This document shows positions 1-8,664 of a DNA stretch of 64,000 nucleotides, piece by piece. The notes below the pieces were generated by a model that saw only the letters and a program-made list of their open reading frames with translations, was not told the DNA's origin and did no database searches. Source of the stretch: Comamonadaceae bacterium (GTDB lineage Bacteria; Pseudomonadota; Gammaproteobacteria; Burkholderiales; Burkholderiaceae_C). A program made the translations under genes and the position numbers. The number at the start of each line of letters is the position of its first letter. Within the stretch, counting starts at the first letter, position 1. The stretch lies in the NCBI GenBank assembly GCA_027486755.1, contig JAIXOM010000059.1, positions 276,454 to 340,453 on the forward strand, written 5' to 3'.

Positions 1-271
1 TCAGCCCCTTGGCTTTGAGGCCGCGTGTTTCGGCTTTGGCTTTGAGTTGATCGACCAGACCCTGCGCTTTCTCAGACCACTGTTTCTCGATCTTGCCGAC
101 CTCGGTCATCGAGGCGGTGATACCGCCTTCAAAGTAGCTCATGGGGTAGCGCGGGACCACATTGAGAAACACGATTTGCGCGCCGCTGAGCTCGGCCAGA
201 TCGAGCGCCGACTGTACCGCTTTGGCGGACAGGCGGGAGCCGTCGGTCGGCACGAGAATGCTTTGATACAT
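1..271 (-). CDS. Universal stress protein, UspA family (partial, C-terminus outside window)
   Basis: The first 90 residues of a Usp-fold protein are visible. It opens MYQSILVPTDGS, the beta-1 strand and conserved Asp of the family, and continues with a helix of the type SAKAVQSALDLAELSGA and then IVFLNVVP. The C-terminal ATP-binding Gly motif lies beyond the window, so the ATP-binding or non-binding subclass cannot be decided. The ATG is preceded by AGGAGA at good spacing. A perfect FNR-type box lies upstream at 329-342, so the gene is probably induced when oxygen is low, as many usp genes next to fnr are. The exact role is unknown. Confidence 0.85.
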   Translation of the reverse strand, partial: MYQSILVPTDGSRLSAKAVQSALDLAELSGAQIVFLNVVPRYPMSYFEGGITASMTEVGKIEKQWSEKAQGLVDQLKAKAETRGLKAKGL

Positions 272-297
272 AGAGGCTCTCCTGAGTTGTTGGTCTG

Positions 298-303
298 TCC
301 AGC
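298..303 (-). promoter_or_regulatory. Predicted -10 element of the usp promoter
   Basis: On the minus strand TATGCT lies exactly 22 bases after the FNR box, which puts the box centre at -41.5 if this is the -10 hexamer. That is the classical class II FNR-activated layout. There is no good -35, as expected for such promoters. Confidence 0.5.
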
Positions 304-328
304 ATAGGACGCGTACAGCGGCTGGGGC

Positions 329-342
329 TTGATCCAAGTCAA
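329..342 (-). promoter_or_regulatory. FNR/ANR box upstream of usp
   Basis: The sequence TTGATCCAAGTCAA matches the TTGAT-N4-ATCAA type consensus with one changed base in the second half. It is centred 64.5 bases before the usp start codon. The gene for an FNR-type regulator is immediately next door. Confidence 0.75.
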
Positions 343-441
343 GGACTGTGTGCTTGGCGGCTCCTGTGCCCTGACGGCCCAGCGGGCGCTGGACCGGCTG
401 CCTGGGGTGCAGTCGCTGCGGGTGAGCCCGCTCGCTGCCCC

Positions 442-1161
442 TCAGTGGCAGACCTGGGGATTGACCAGGCGCTTGAGTGCCTCTGCATCCTGAATGTGGA
501 TGTGGCGCTTCTTGACCTCGATGATGCCCTCATCGGCAAAGCGCGAGAAGGTACGGCTGACCGTTTCGAGTTTCATGCCCAGGTAGCTGCCGATTTCTTC
601 GCGCGTCATGCGCAGGATCAGTTCCTTGCGTGAGAAGCCGCGGGCCTGAAGTCGTTGCACCAAATTAAGCAGAAAGGCAGCCAGCCGCTCTTCGGCGCGC
701 ATAGTGCCCAGCAGCAGCATGACACCGTGCTCACGCACAATCTCGCGGCTCATGATGCGGTGCACATGTTTTTGTAGCGCGCCGACTTCTCTGGAGATTT
801 CTTCGATGCGGTCAAAAGGCATGACGCACACTTCTGCGTCTTCAAGGGCGATAGCATCGCAGGTGTGGTGTTCGTTGACGATGCCGTCCAGGCCAATGAT
901 CTCGCCAGCCATCTGAAAACCGGTGACTTGGTCGCGCCCATCCTCGGTGGTCAGGCTGGTCTTGAAAAATCCGGTGCGCACCGAATACAGCGAGGTGAAG
1001 GGCTCGCCGTTGTGAAACAGGGCGGCTCCACGTTTGATGCCGCGGCGCTGACTCACGAGGTCATCGACCCGCTGCAGCTCCACCTCCTTGAGTCCGATTG
1101 GCATGCACAGCTCGCGCAGATTGCAATTGGAACAAGCGACTTTGATGGTTTCTTTCAGCAT
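442..1161 (-). CDS. fnr: FNR/ANR-type oxygen-sensing transcription regulator
   Basis: A 239-residue Crp/Fnr regulator. Four cysteines at 10, 13, 19 and 112 have the same spacing as the 4Fe-4S ligands of E. coli FNR (20, 23, 29, 122). A cyclic-nucleotide-type beta-roll covers roughly 30-130, a dimer helix follows, and the C-terminal helix-turn-helix carries ETVSR, the E-SR triad that reads TTGAT half sites. I chose the ATG at 1161 because AGGAGAGG precedes it; a longer frame to 1227 has no ribosome site. It is divergent from hemN, with an FNR box between them that could also allow autoregulation. It should switch genes for low-oxygen life. Confidence 0.93.
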   Translation of the reverse strand: MLKETIKVACSNCNLRELCMPIGLKEVELQRVDDLVSQRRGIKRGAALFHNGEPFTSLYSVRTGFFKTSLTTEDGRDQVTGFQMAGEIIGLDGIVNEHHTCDAIALEDAEVCVMPFDRIEEISREVGALQKHVHRIMSREIVREHGVMLLLGTMRAEERLAAFLLNLVQRLQARGFSRKELILRMTREEIGSYLGMKLETVSRTFSRFADEGIIEVKKRHIHIQDAEALKRLVNPQVCH

Positions 1162-1273
1162 GTACCTCTCCTGATCCCGCCGGCGGTCTGAACCTTTTGA
1201 TGCAATTATCTCGGGGCGGGTGTGCACTGATACAGCACAGCCGTAAAAAAATCACAGTTCCTTACAGCAGCGC

Positions 1274-1287
1274 TTGACCCAGGTCAA
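1274..1287 (+). promoter_or_regulatory. FNR/ANR box between fnr and hemN
   Basis: TTGACCCAGGTCAA is a perfect inverted repeat with an N4 spacer. Its centre is 64.5 bases before the hemN ATG, the same distance as the other box has to usp. It lies about 113 bases before the fnr start on the other strand. Confidence 0.78.
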
Positions 1288-1344
1288 GGCGCGCTGCAGG
1301 CGCCCGCGGCACAGTGTTCATTCACCGCCTGAAATGCCTCACCC

Positions 1345-2724
1345 ATGAGCTTTGTCTCAACCGACCTGCTGCGCCAAATGGACCTCCAGGGTCCGCGCTA
1401 CACCTCTTACCCGACGGCCGACCGTTTTGTCGAGGCCTTTGGTGACACCGACTATGTGCAGGCCTTGCAACAGCGGCGCAGCGGCCCGGCCCGCGCCAGC
1501 GCGCTGTCGCTGTACGTGCATATTCCGTTTTGCGAGTCGCTGTGCTACTTCTGCGCCTGCAACAAGATCGTCACCCGCCATCATGAGCGTGCGCAGCCCT
1601 ATTTGCGCTACCTCAGCCGTGAGCTTGATCTGCATGTGGCGCATCTGGGCAGCGGGCAGACCCTCAGTCAGTTGCACTTGGGCGGCGGCACGCCCACCTT
1701 CCTGAGTGACGAAGAGTTGCGCAGTTTGCTCGCCATGATTGGCCGCAGCTTCCACCTGGTGCCTGGGGGGGAGTACTCGATCGAGGTCGATCCGCGCACG
1801 GTGACGGCAGCGCGGCTGGCGGTGCTGGCCGAGTTGGGTTTTAAGCGCTTGAGCTTTGGCGTGCAAGACTTTGACGCGGCGGTGCAGCGCGCGGTTCACC
1901 GCTTGCAGCCGGCCCAACAGGTGTTCGAGTTGGTGGCGCAGGCGCGGCAGCTGGGCTTTGAGTCTATCAATATCGACTTGATCTATGGCTTGCCGCTGCA
2001 GAGCCCGGAGTCGTTTGACCGCACCTTGGCCCAGGTCACTGCCTTGCGGCCCGATCGCGTGGCGCTGTATGCCTATGCCCATCTGCCCGATCGCTTCAAG
2101 CCGCAGCGGCGCATCCAAGCGGCGCAGCTGCCGGCGGCTCCGGCCAAGATCACGATGCTCGCGCGCTCGCTCGACGCGTTCGAAAAAGCCGGCTACGAGT
2201 ATGTCGGCCTGGACCACTTCGCTTTGCCCGGCGATGCGCTGGTGATGGCCCGGCGGCAGGGACGCATGCACCGAAACGTTCAGGGCTATAGCACCCAGCC
2301 CGATGCCGATCTGATCGCCCTGGGCGTTTCCTCAATCGGTCGCATGGGCGCTACCTACAGCCAGAACGCCAAGACCTTGGAGGAGTATTGCGACCTGCTC
2401 GATCAAGGGCGATTGCCGGTGGTGCGGGGGCTGGCCCTGTCGCGCGACGACCTAATTCGACGCACTGTGATCATGACCCTGATGTGCCAGGGTGAGCTGC
2501 AGTTTGAGTCTGTCGAACTGGCTTTCTTGATCGACTTCAGCAGCTACTTCGCGTCCGAGTTACAGGCCCTGTCGCCCTTGCAGGCCCAAGGCCTGGTACA
2601 GGTGGGCGCCTCTGGGATCATGGTGACCGCGCAGGGCTGGTTTTTCGTGCGCGCAGTGGCCATGGTGTTTGACCGCTATCTGCAGTCCGACCGCAATCGG
2701 GCGCGGTTTTCACAGCTTATCTGA
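1345..2724 (+). CDS. hemN: Oxygen-independent coproporphyrinogen III dehydrogenase
   Basis: A 459-residue radical SAM enzyme that converts coproporphyrinogen III to protoporphyrinogen IX in haem synthesis without oxygen. The cluster motif PFCESLCYFCAC places Cys63, Cys67 and Cys70 as the CxxxCxxC ligands, with the extra Cys72 typical of true HemN. GGGTPTFL, the SAM-binding stretch, follows near residue 112. Length and the N-terminal motif RYTSYPTADRF fit bacterial HemN rather than the shorter HemW. An FNR box upstream predicts anaerobic induction. The 3' end overlaps the convergent transporter gene by 15 bases. Confidence 0.96.
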   Translation: MSFVSTDLLRQMDLQGPRYTSYPTADRFVEAFGDTDYVQALQQRRSGPARASALSLYVHIPFCESLCYFCACNKIVTRHHERAQPYLRYLSRELDLHVAHLGSGQTLSQLHLGGGTPTFLSDEELRSLLAMIGRSFHLVPGGEYSIEVDPRTVTAARLAVLAELGFKRLSFGVQDFDAAVQRAVHRLQPAQQVFELVAQARQLGFESINIDLIYGLPLQSPESFDRTLAQVTALRPDRVALYAYAHLPDRFKPQRRIQAAQLPAAPAKITMLARSLDAFEKAGYEYVGLDHFALPGDALVMARRQGRMHRNVQGYSTQPDADLIALGVSSIGRMGATYSQNAKTLEEYCDLLDQGRLPVVRGLALSRDDLIRRTVIMTLMCQGELQFESVELAFLIDFSSYFASELQALSPLQAQGLVQVGASGIMVTAQGWFFVRAVAMVFDRYLQSDRNRARFSQLI

Positions 2725-3630
2725 TCGTGGTGTCGCTGGCCCCGCCGGCCAGGTGGCCAGAACGACAGCGGCCAGGCCCATGAGCATGGCCAGCCACTGC
2801 GCAGGCGCCAGAGCCTCACCCAGGGCCAGCAGGCCCACTAGGCAGGCGCTGATGGGCAGCATGACGGTGAAGATGCCGGCCTGGCTGGCGCTCACGCCCC
2901 GCAGCCCACTCATCCACAGCCAGACGCTCCAGACGCTGGCCGCCAGGCCGTAGAACAGCAGCAAGGCCCAGGCCCACAAGGGAACGCTGCTCCAATCGAA
3001 ACGTAGCGCGGACCACAGGCCCAATGGCGTCATCAGCACCAGCCCCCAGAGATTGATCAAGGCGGTGATGCGGCGCGCCGACAGCACGCCCGTCAGCCGC
3101 TTGCCCATCACCGCATAGGCTGCCTCACACAGCACCGCGCCCACCAGCAGTAGATGTCCCAAGTTGCCCCGCCCTGCCTGGGCGTCAGACGCCACGCCTT
3201 GGTTCGCTCCGCCGGCTGAGAGCACCGCAATGCCGCCCACTGCCAGCGCGGTTGCCAGAGCCTGGCGCACTGAGATGTGCTCCTTCAGCCAGAGCCACCC
3301 CAACACCGCCACGGCCGCTGGTATGGCCGACATGATCACTCCGGCTGCGGTGGCAGTGCTCAAGGCTACGCCGTAGAGCATGCAGATGGAAAACAGGAAG
3401 TTGCCCAGTAAAGCCGACAGGAATAAATGCCTGTGAGTGGCTGGCGTCCATGGCGGCTCCTCGGCCGGCCGGCGCAGCCAGTGCAGCATGGCCAGAGCCC
3501 CTATGCCAAAGCGCAGCCAGGCGAGCAAGAAAACCGGCCAGACTGCCAGCAGCGGTTTGGACAGGGCCACATAGCTGCCCACCAGGGCCATGCTCAGAGC
3601 CAGGCAGCCCTGCGCCACAATCGTTCGCAT
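2710..3630 (-). CDS. DMT-superfamily transporter (EamA domains)
   Basis: A 306-residue inner-membrane protein with about ten hydrophobic helices arranged as two EamA repeats, the second beginning near residue 160. The first repeat ends in IPAAVAVLGWLWLKEHIS and the second in a matching ISACLVGLLALGEALAPAQ, the typical ends of EamA helices 4 and 9. Family members export amino acids or other metabolites; the substrate cannot be read from the sequence. The gene converges on hemN and overlaps its last 15 bases. It stands alone on its strand. Confidence 0.85.
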   Translation of the reverse strand: MRTIVAQGCLALSMALVGSYVALSKPLLAVWPVFLLAWLRFGIGALAMLHWLRRPAEEPPWTPATHRHLFLSALLGNFLFSICMLYGVALSTATAAGVIMSAIPAAVAVLGWLWLKEHISVRQALATALAVGGIAVLSAGGANQGVASDAQAGRGNLGHLLLVGAVLCEAAYAVMGKRLTGVLSARRITALINLWGLVLMTPLGLWSALRFDWSSVPLWAWALLLFYGLAASVWSVWLWMSGLRGVSASQAGIFTVMLPISACLVGLLALGEALAPAQWLAMLMGLAAVVLATWPAGPATPRSDKL

Positions 3631-3673
3631 ACAGATTCAGCCTCCGGCGTGTTGTGCCGGACCGCCTGCGATC

Positions 3674-4129
3674 ATGCCCCAAGATCATCCTGTTTTGGAA
3701 CGCCCCGAGGACGCCGCAAAACCACCGACGGTCTCACTGCTGTTCGTCTACGGCACTTTGCGCATGGGCGGGAGCAATGACATCCGTCGCTTCGGGCCTT
3801 ACTCGCGTCTGTTGGGGCCAGCTCGGGTTCGCGCAAGGCTCTATGACCTGGGTGACTATCCGGGCCTGGTGCTGGGCGGGCTTGATTGGGTCAGCGGTGA
3901 GCTGCACGCGATAGCGCCTGAGATCGAGCCGGCACTCGATGCGCTCGAAGAGGTCTGGCCACAGCGCAGCGGTCTATACCGGCGCACCCGGGCTTTGGTG
4001 ATGGCTGGCGCTCAAAGCCATGGCGCCCTGGTCTATGCGATGGACCGCAGCCGTGGGCGGCTCTGGCCGCAGATCGCATGCGGTGACTGGCTCACCCACT
4101 TGGGGCGCCGAGCGGGGCCCCGCGCCTGA
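3674..4129 (+). CDS. Gamma-glutamylcyclotransferase-like (AIG2/YtfP) protein
   Basis: A 151-residue protein with the family signature FVYGTLRMGGSN near residues 24-35, the loop that binds the gamma-glutamyl group, and a later LDALEE that may give the catalytic Glu. The C-terminal LVYAMDRSRG is the usual last strand. Family members release 5-oxoproline from gamma-glutamyl compounds, but many bacterial YtfP-like members have no proven activity. I chose ATG 3674 as the first ATG just before the domain; upstream in-frame starts run into the transporter promoter. No clear ribosome site. A 5-oxoprolinase-like gene at 43.6 kb might use the product. Confidence 0.75.
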   Translation: MPQDHPVLERPEDAAKPPTVSLLFVYGTLRMGGSNDIRRFGPYSRLLGPARVRARLYDLGDYPGLVLGGLDWVSGELHAIAPEIEPALDALEEVWPQRSGLYRRTRALVMAGAQSHGALVYAMDRSRGRLWPQIACGDWLTHLGRRAGPRA

Positions 4130-4296
4130 AGTTGGTGCTTGCAGGGCTGCGGCTATTTTTCGCATGGCGATATTTTATTTTCTCTATGTGAAATTTACAA
4201 TTGCTGCAGCGCAGCGTTTTTTCTCAATATGAGACATTGAATTTCTCAATCCGAAATTCTGAAATTAGATTGTTGATTTCAAATGAGAAAATTTAT

Positions 4297-4310
4297 GTCT
4301 TATATAAGAC
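4297..4310. promoter_or_regulatory. Perfect 14-bp palindrome, candidate operator of aceA
   Basis: GTCTTATATAAGAC is a perfect palindrome 132 bases before the aceA start. A second near-copy begins exactly 30 bases later. The pattern suggests a dimeric repressor or activator binding on one face of the helix. The regulator is not identified. Confidence 0.5.
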
Positions 4311-4326
4311 ACAAGAGTTGTTAATA

Positions 4327-4340
4327 GTCTTGTAGAAGAC
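4327..4340. promoter_or_regulatory. Second copy of the aceA palindrome
   Basis: GTCTTGTAGAAGAC keeps both GTCTT and AAGAC arms of the upstream palindrome, with changes only at the centre. The start-to-start distance of 30 bases is close to three helical turns. Confidence 0.45.
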
Positions 4341-4441
4341 TTAAAGTAGATCCACGAACCGAGGCCCTGGGCACAAGCTATGCGTGTTCCCTCAGGCCGT
4401 CCGGTATCTGGTTTTTTCTTCAACTTCTCTGGAGTCTTCAC

Positions 4442-5773
4442 ATGCCCCAAGCCCTGACCGAACAACTCAGCCGCGAGCAACAAGTTGCCGCCCTGGAAAA
4501 AGAATGGGCCAGCAGCCCGCGCTGGAAGGGCGTCAAACGTGGCTACAGCGCCGCCGACGTGGTGCGCCTGCGCGGCAGCATGCCGATCGAGCACACCCTG
4601 GCCAAGCGCGGCGCGGAAAAGCTCTGGGAAAAAATCAACGGGGGTGCCAAGAAGGGCTATGTGAACGCCTTTGGCGCCATCAGCGCTGGCCAGGCCATGC
4701 AGCAGGCCAAGGCCGGTTTGGAGGCGGTGTATCTGTCGGGTTGGCAGGTAGCTGCTGACGGCAATACCTCTGAAACCATGTACCCCGACCAGTCGCTCTA
4801 TGCCTACGACTCGGTGCCCACCATGGTTCGCCGTATCAACAACACCTTCAAGCGCGCTGATGAGATCCAGTGGGGCCGTGGCATCGATCCCGGCAGCAAG
4901 GAGTTCATCGACTACTTCCTGCCCATCGTGGCCGACGGCGAGGCCGGCTTTGGTGGCGTGCTCAATGCGTTTGAGCTGACCAAGAACATGATCACCGCCG
5001 GCGCTGCGGGTGTGCACTTCGAAGACCAGCTGGCCGCCGTCAAAAAATGCGGCCACATGGGTGGCAAGGTCTTGGTGCCCACGCAAGAGGCCATTGAGAA
5101 GCTGCTGTCGGCGCGTTTTGCTGCTGACGTGATGGGCGTGCCCACCGTGGTGCTGGCCCGCACCGATGCCGAGGCCGCCAACTTGCTGACCAGCGACCAC
5201 GACGCCAATGACAAGCCCTTCCTGACCGGCGACCGCACCCAAGAGGGCTTTTACCGCGTCAAAAATGGCCTGGAGCAGGCCATCAGCCGCGGCGTGGCCT
5301 ACGCACCCTATGCCGACCTGGTCTGGTGCGAGACCGGTACGCCCGACCTGGGCTTTGCCCGCGAGTTTGCGCAGGCTGTGCATGCCGCCTGCCCGGGCAA
5401 GCTGCTGTCTTACAACTGCTCGCCCTCCTTCAACTGGAAGAAAAACCTGGACGACGCCACCATCGCCAGGTTCCAAGAAGAGCTGTCAGCGCTGGGCTAC
5501 AAGTACCAGTTCATCACCCTGGCCGGCATCCACATCAACTGGTTCAACACCTTCAAGTTCGCCAAGGCCTATGCCGAGGGCGAGGGCATGAAGCACTACG
5601 TGAACATGGTGCAGGAGCCCGAGTTCGCCGCCCGTGAGCAGGGCTACACCTTCGTGTCGCACCAGCAGGAAGTCGGCGCTGGTTACTTTGACGATGTGAC
5701 CACCGTGATCCAGGGCGGCACGTCTTCAGTCAAGGCCCTGACCGGCTCGACCGAAGAAGAGCAGTTCCACTGA
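4442..5773 (+). CDS. aceA: Isocitrate lyase
   Basis: A 443-residue enzyme that splits isocitrate to glyoxylate and succinate, the first step of the glyoxylate shunt needed for growth on acetate and fatty acids. The active-site signature KKCGHMGG begins at residue 201 with the catalytic Cys203. Upstream, HFEDQLA and the preceding ITAGAAGV give the magnesium-binding region. The length matches the short bacterial form of about 430-440 residues. GGAG lies before the ATG. No malate synthase gene is next to it. Regulation is probably through the upstream palindromes. A strong terminator follows. Confidence 0.96.
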   Translation: MPQALTEQLSREQQVAALEKEWASSPRWKGVKRGYSAADVVRLRGSMPIEHTLAKRGAEKLWEKINGGAKKGYVNAFGAISAGQAMQQAKAGLEAVYLSGWQVAADGNTSETMYPDQSLYAYDSVPTMVRRINNTFKRADEIQWGRGIDPGSKEFIDYFLPIVADGEAGFGGVLNAFELTKNMITAGAAGVHFEDQLAAVKKCGHMGGKVLVPTQEAIEKLLSARFAADVMGVPTVVLARTDAEAANLLTSDHDANDKPFLTGDRTQEGFYRVKNGLEQAISRGVAYAPYADLVWCETGTPDLGFAREFAQAVHAACPGKLLSYNCSPSFNWKKNLDDATIARFQEELSALGYKYQFITLAGIHINWFNTFKFAKAYAEGEGMKHYVNMVQEPEFAAREQGYTFVSHQQEVGAGYFDDVTTVIQGGTSSVKALTGSTEEEQFH

Positions 5774-5815
5774 GTTTTGTGCCCCGGCGCCACCCGCGTC
5801 GCTTACGCAAGCACT

Positions 5816-5842
5816 AAGCCCGGGCGATCCCCGGGCTTTTTT
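5816..5842 (+). terminator. Intrinsic terminator of aceA
   Basis: Arms AGCCCGGG (5817-5824) and CCCGGGCT (5830-5837) form a perfect 8-bp stem with a 5-base loop, followed by a run of T. Confidence 0.9.
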
Positions 5843-5918
5843 GCGTCCGGTATGCCGGTGCGGTCCCAGCTGTTTGTGAGAAAATTCGTTCAAGTCAACC
5901 CACAAGAGCGAGAAAGGC

Positions 5919-5969
5919 ATGATGGTTATGACACCGCGAACTCCCTCGGAGATCTTGGCGGGCCTTTGA
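5919..5969 (+). CDS. Candidate leader peptide of thrS
   Basis: A short frame in the thrS leader reads MMVMTPRTPSEILAGL. GAGAAAGG sits just upstream and is best spaced for the third ATG at 5928, which would give a 13-residue peptide. Two Thr codons (5931 and 5940) fall within its first five residues. The stop codon lies in a hairpin-rich stretch that precedes a terminator-like stem. A role in attenuation is inferred, not shown. Confidence 0.3.
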   Translation: MMVMTPRTPSEILAGL

Positions 5970-5974
5970 TGGCC

Positions 5975-6038
5975 GGCAGGTCGCGCCTGTCTCTCGCACC
6001 CTCATGAAAGCGCGGCCCCTGCCGCGTTTTTTGTTTTT
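5975..6038 (+). promoter_or_regulatory. Candidate antiterminator/terminator switch before thrS
   Basis: The stem CGCGGC (6011-6016) with GCCGCG (6021-6026), then TTTTTTG and more T, looks like an intrinsic terminator 19 bases before the thrS ATG. GGCAGG (5975-5980) plus CGCG (5982-5985) could instead pair with CCTGCC (6018-6023) plus CGCG (6011-6014), which would break the terminator. This is the usual logic of an attenuator. Confidence 0.45.
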
Positions 6039-6056
6039 CATCTGCTCATTTCAAAC

Positions 6057-7964
6057 ATGGTCCAAATCACGCTTCCCGACGGTTCCCAGCGTCAATTTCC
6101 CCAGCCGGTGACGGTGGCCGAGGTGGCCGCCTCCATAGGTGCGGGCCTGGCCAAGGCGGCCCTGGGCGGCAAGGTCGACGGCCAACTGGTCGACACCAGC
6201 TTTACGGTGGCGCAAGATGCCAAGCTGTCCATCGTCACTGCCAAGGACGCCGACGGACTGGAATTGATCCGTCACTCCACCGCCCACCTGCTGGCCTACG
6301 CCGTCAAGGAGCTCTTCCCCGAGGCCCAGGTGACCATAGGCCCGGTGATTGAAAACGGCTTTTATTACGACTTCTCCTACAAACGCCCCTTCACGCCCGA
6401 GGACTTGCAGGCCATTGAAAAGCGCATGGCCGAACTTGCGGCCAAGGACGAGCCGGTACTTCGCCGGGTGCTGCCGCGCGACGAAGCGGTGGCTCGTTTC
6501 AAGGCCATGGGCGAGCACTATAAGGCTGAGATCATCGGCTCTATCCCAGCCGACCAAGAGGTCTCGCTCTACCGAGAGGGTGGCTTTGAGGACCTGTGCC
6601 GGGGCCCGCACGTACCCAGCACCGGCAAGCTCAAGCACTTCAAGCTGATGAAGGTGGCTGGCGCCTACTGGCGGGGCGATCATCGCAATGAGATGCTGCA
6701 GCGCGTCTACGGCACCGCCTGGGCCAGCAAAGAGGACCTGCAGCAGTACCTGACTTTGCTGGAAGAGGCCGAAAAGCGCGACCACCGCAAGCTCGGCCGA
6801 GAGCTGGACTTGTTCCACATTGACGACCATGCCCCGGGTCTGGTGTTCTGGCATCCCAAGGGCTGGACGGTGTGGCAAGGCGTGGAGCAGTACATGCGGC
6901 GCGTCTACCAGGACAACGGCTACCAGGAGGTCAAGGGTCCGCAGGTCATCGACAAGACCCTGTGGGAGAAGACCGGACACTGGGACAAGTACCGCGAGAA
7001 CATGTTCACCACCGAGAGCGAAAAGCGCGAGTACGCCCTCAAGCCCATGAATTGTCCGGGTCACATCCTGATCTTCAAGCAGGGCATCAAGAGCTACCGC
7101 GACCTGCCGCTGCGCTACGGCGAGTTCGGCCAGTGCCATCGCAATGAGCCCTCGGGCGGGCTGCACGGCATCATGCGGGTGCGCGGCTTTACCCAGGACG
7201 ACGGCCACATCTTCTGTACCGAAGACCAGATTCAGCCGGAGGTATTGGCCTTCAGCACCTTGCTGCAAAAGGTCTACACCGACTTCGGCTTCAAGCACAT
7301 CATCTACAAGGTCGCCACCCGGCCGGAAAAGCGCATAGGCTCGGACGAGAGCTGGGACAAGGCCGAGCAGGCGTTGATGGACAGCCTCAAGGCCTCGGGC
7401 TGCGAGTTCGAGATCGCTCCGGGCGACGGCGCTTTTTATGGCCCCAAGATCGAGTACACGCTCAAGGACGCGCTGGGCCGCCAGTGGCAGTGCGGCACCA
7501 TACAGGTGGACTTTTCCATGCCCGAGCGGCTCGATGCCGAGTATGTGGGCGAGGACGGCAACCGCCACCGCCCGGTCATGCTGCACCGGGCCATCGTCGG
7601 CAGCATGGAGCGCTTTATCGGCATCCTCATTGAAGAGCACGCCGGCGCTCTGCCGACCTGGCTGGCGCCGGTGCAAATTGCCGTCCTCAACATCACCGAT
7701 GCGCAGGCCGATTACTGTCGGGAAATCGCCAAAACTCTGACAAATCAAGGGCTTAGGGTCGATCTGGACCTGCGAAACGAGAAAATCACGTATAAAATAC
7801 GCGAGCACTCGCTGCAAAAGCCTCCCTACATCCTGGTCGTGGGCGACAAGGAAAAAGCGGCTGGCTCGGTGGCGGTGCGTGCCCGAGGCAATAAGGACCT
7901 GGGTGTGATGTCCCTCGAAGCGTTCTCCGCGCAGATCGCTTCCGACATTGCCAACAAATCCTGA
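6057..7964 (+). CDS. thrS: Threonyl-tRNA synthetase
   Basis: A 635-residue class II synthetase with the usual four parts: an N-terminal TGS domain (about 1-60), an editing domain beginning with [16 protein letters not shown], the catalytic core, and a C-terminal anticodon-binding domain (from about 535). The zinc ligand in [11 protein letters not shown] is Cys333, and [14 protein letters not shown] is motif 2 of the class. Length is normal. It heads a translation block with infC, rpmI, rplT, pheS and pheT. No ribosome site is obvious at the ATG; the leader may fold, and ThrRS is known to bind its own mRNA in E. coli. Confidence 0.97.
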   Translation: MVQITLPDGSQRQFPQPVTVAEVAASIGAGLAKAALGGKVDGQLVDTSFTVAQDAKLSIVTAKDADGLELIRHSTAHLLAYAVKELFPEAQVTIGPVIENGFYYDFSYKRPFTPEDLQAIEKRMAELAAKDEPVLRRVLPRDEAVARFKAMGEHYKAEIIGSIPADQEVSLYREGGFEDLCRGPHVPSTGKLKHFKLMKVAGAYWRGDHRNEMLQRVYGTAWASKEDLQQYLTLLEEAEKRDHRKLGRELDLFHIDDHAPGLVFWHPKGWTVWQGVEQYMRRVYQDNGYQEVKGPQVIDKTLWEKTGHWDKYRENMFTTESEKREYALKPMNCPGHILIFKQGIKSYRDLPLRYGEFGQCHRNEPSGGLHGIMRVRGFTQDDGHIFCTEDQIQPEVLAFSTLLQKVYTDFGFKHIIYKVATRPEKRIGSDESWDKAEQALMDSLKASGCEFEIAPGDGAFYGPKIEYTLKDALGRQWQCGTIQVDFSMPERLDAEYVGEDGNRHRPVMLHRAIVGSMERFIGILIEEHAGALPTWLAPVQIAVLNITDAQADYCREIAKTLTNQGLRVDLDLRNEKITYKIREHSLQKPPYILVVGDKEKAAGSVAVRARGNKDLGVMSLEAFSAQIASDIANKS

Positions 7965-8061
7965 ATCGACCAAATGTGTCCCTTTGCGGGGCGCTTTGGC
8001 CGCGGTGTCTGCGGGTCAAAGCTGCTACAGCTGGTGTAGCCTTGTTTGAAGGATAGCTGCC

Positions 8062-8664
8062 ATCGTTACTGAATTTCGTGACCGTCGCCAACGCGAGGAA
8101 CGCAAGCACCGTCTGAACCGAGAAATCATGGCCCCGGAGGTTCGCCTTATGGGCCCTGACAACGAGCCCATAGGCATTGTCTCCACCATGGAAGCGCTGC
8201 GCTTGGCCGGTGATGCCGATGTGGATCTGGTGGAAATCTCGCCGACCGCAATTCCTCCGGTGTGCCGCCTGATTGACTACGGCAAGTTCAAGTATGCCGA
8301 GCAAAAGCGGGCCGCCGAAGCCAAGTCCAAGCAGAAGGTGATCGAGGTCAAGGAAATTAAATTCCGACCCGGCACCGACGACGGTGACTACAACATCAAG
8401 TTGCGCAATATTCGGCGGTTTCTGGATGAAGGCGATAAGTGCAAGATCACGCTGCGGTTTCGTGGTCGTGAGATTACCCACCAGGAGTTGGGTTTGGCCT
8501 TGTTGGCGCGCATCCGCGATGAGTTGGCTGACAGCATCATCGTCGAGCAGTTTCCCAAGCTCGAAGGTCGGCAGATGATCATGATGATCGCCCCGGGCAA
8601 GAAAAAAGCCGGTGGCGGCAAGGTGGCAGCCCCTGCCGAGGCGGCAGAGACGACCAAGGCCTGA
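8062..8664 (+). CDS. infC: Translation initiation factor IF-3 (AUC start codon)
   Basis: A 200-residue IF-3 that keeps the 30S subunit free and checks start codons. The in-frame ATG at 8128 would remove the conserved segment ending [14 protein letters not shown], so it is too late. Reading back in frame gives [17 protein letters not shown] and reaches an ATC at 8062, with GAAGGA ending 8 bases before it. IF-3 genes typically start at AUU or a similar rare codon so that IF-3 represses its own translation; AUC here fits that. The N-terminal domain covers about 20-95 and the C-terminal domain about 105-190, followed by a Lys/Ala/Gly tail. Confidence 0.93.
   Translation: MVTEFRDRRQREERKHRLNREIMAPEVRLMGPDNEPIGIVSTMEALRLAGDADVDLVEISPTAIPPVCRLIDYGKFKYAEQKRAAEAKSKQKVIEVKEIKFRPGTDDGDYNIKLRNIRRFLDEGDKCKITLRFRGREITHQELGLALLARIRDELADSIIVEQFPKLEGRQMIMMIAPGKKKAGGGKVAAPAEAAETTKA

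Larger units (their letters stand above)
4130..4441. other. 312-bp AT-rich control region before aceA
   Basis: No gene is visible. The middle part (about 4155-4345) is clearly richer in A and T than its surroundings. It contains TTCTCAATATGAGA-like imperfect palindromes near 4221-4234 and 4241-4257, and two GTCTT...AAGAC palindromes described separately. It most likely holds the aceA promoter and operators. Confidence 0.6.

Noticed and set aside
341-480. A plus-strand stretch whose translation (SCALTAQRALDRLPGVQSL) resembles part of a heavy-metal-associated domain.
   Set aside because: It is short, has no start codon, overlaps the fnr 3' end and lacks the CxxC pair. I treat it as chance or as an unprovable remnant.
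6051-7973. A long open frame on the minus strand opposite thrS.
   Set aside because: It mirrors thrS almost exactly and shows no domain pattern; high GC content makes such antisense frames common. The same holds for frames opposite rpsA, tyrA/pheA and gyrA.
7965-8061. Hairpin GCTACA/TGTAGC between thrS and infC as a terminator.
   Set aside because: It has only six pairs and no T-run, and it lies where the infC ribosome site must be reached.
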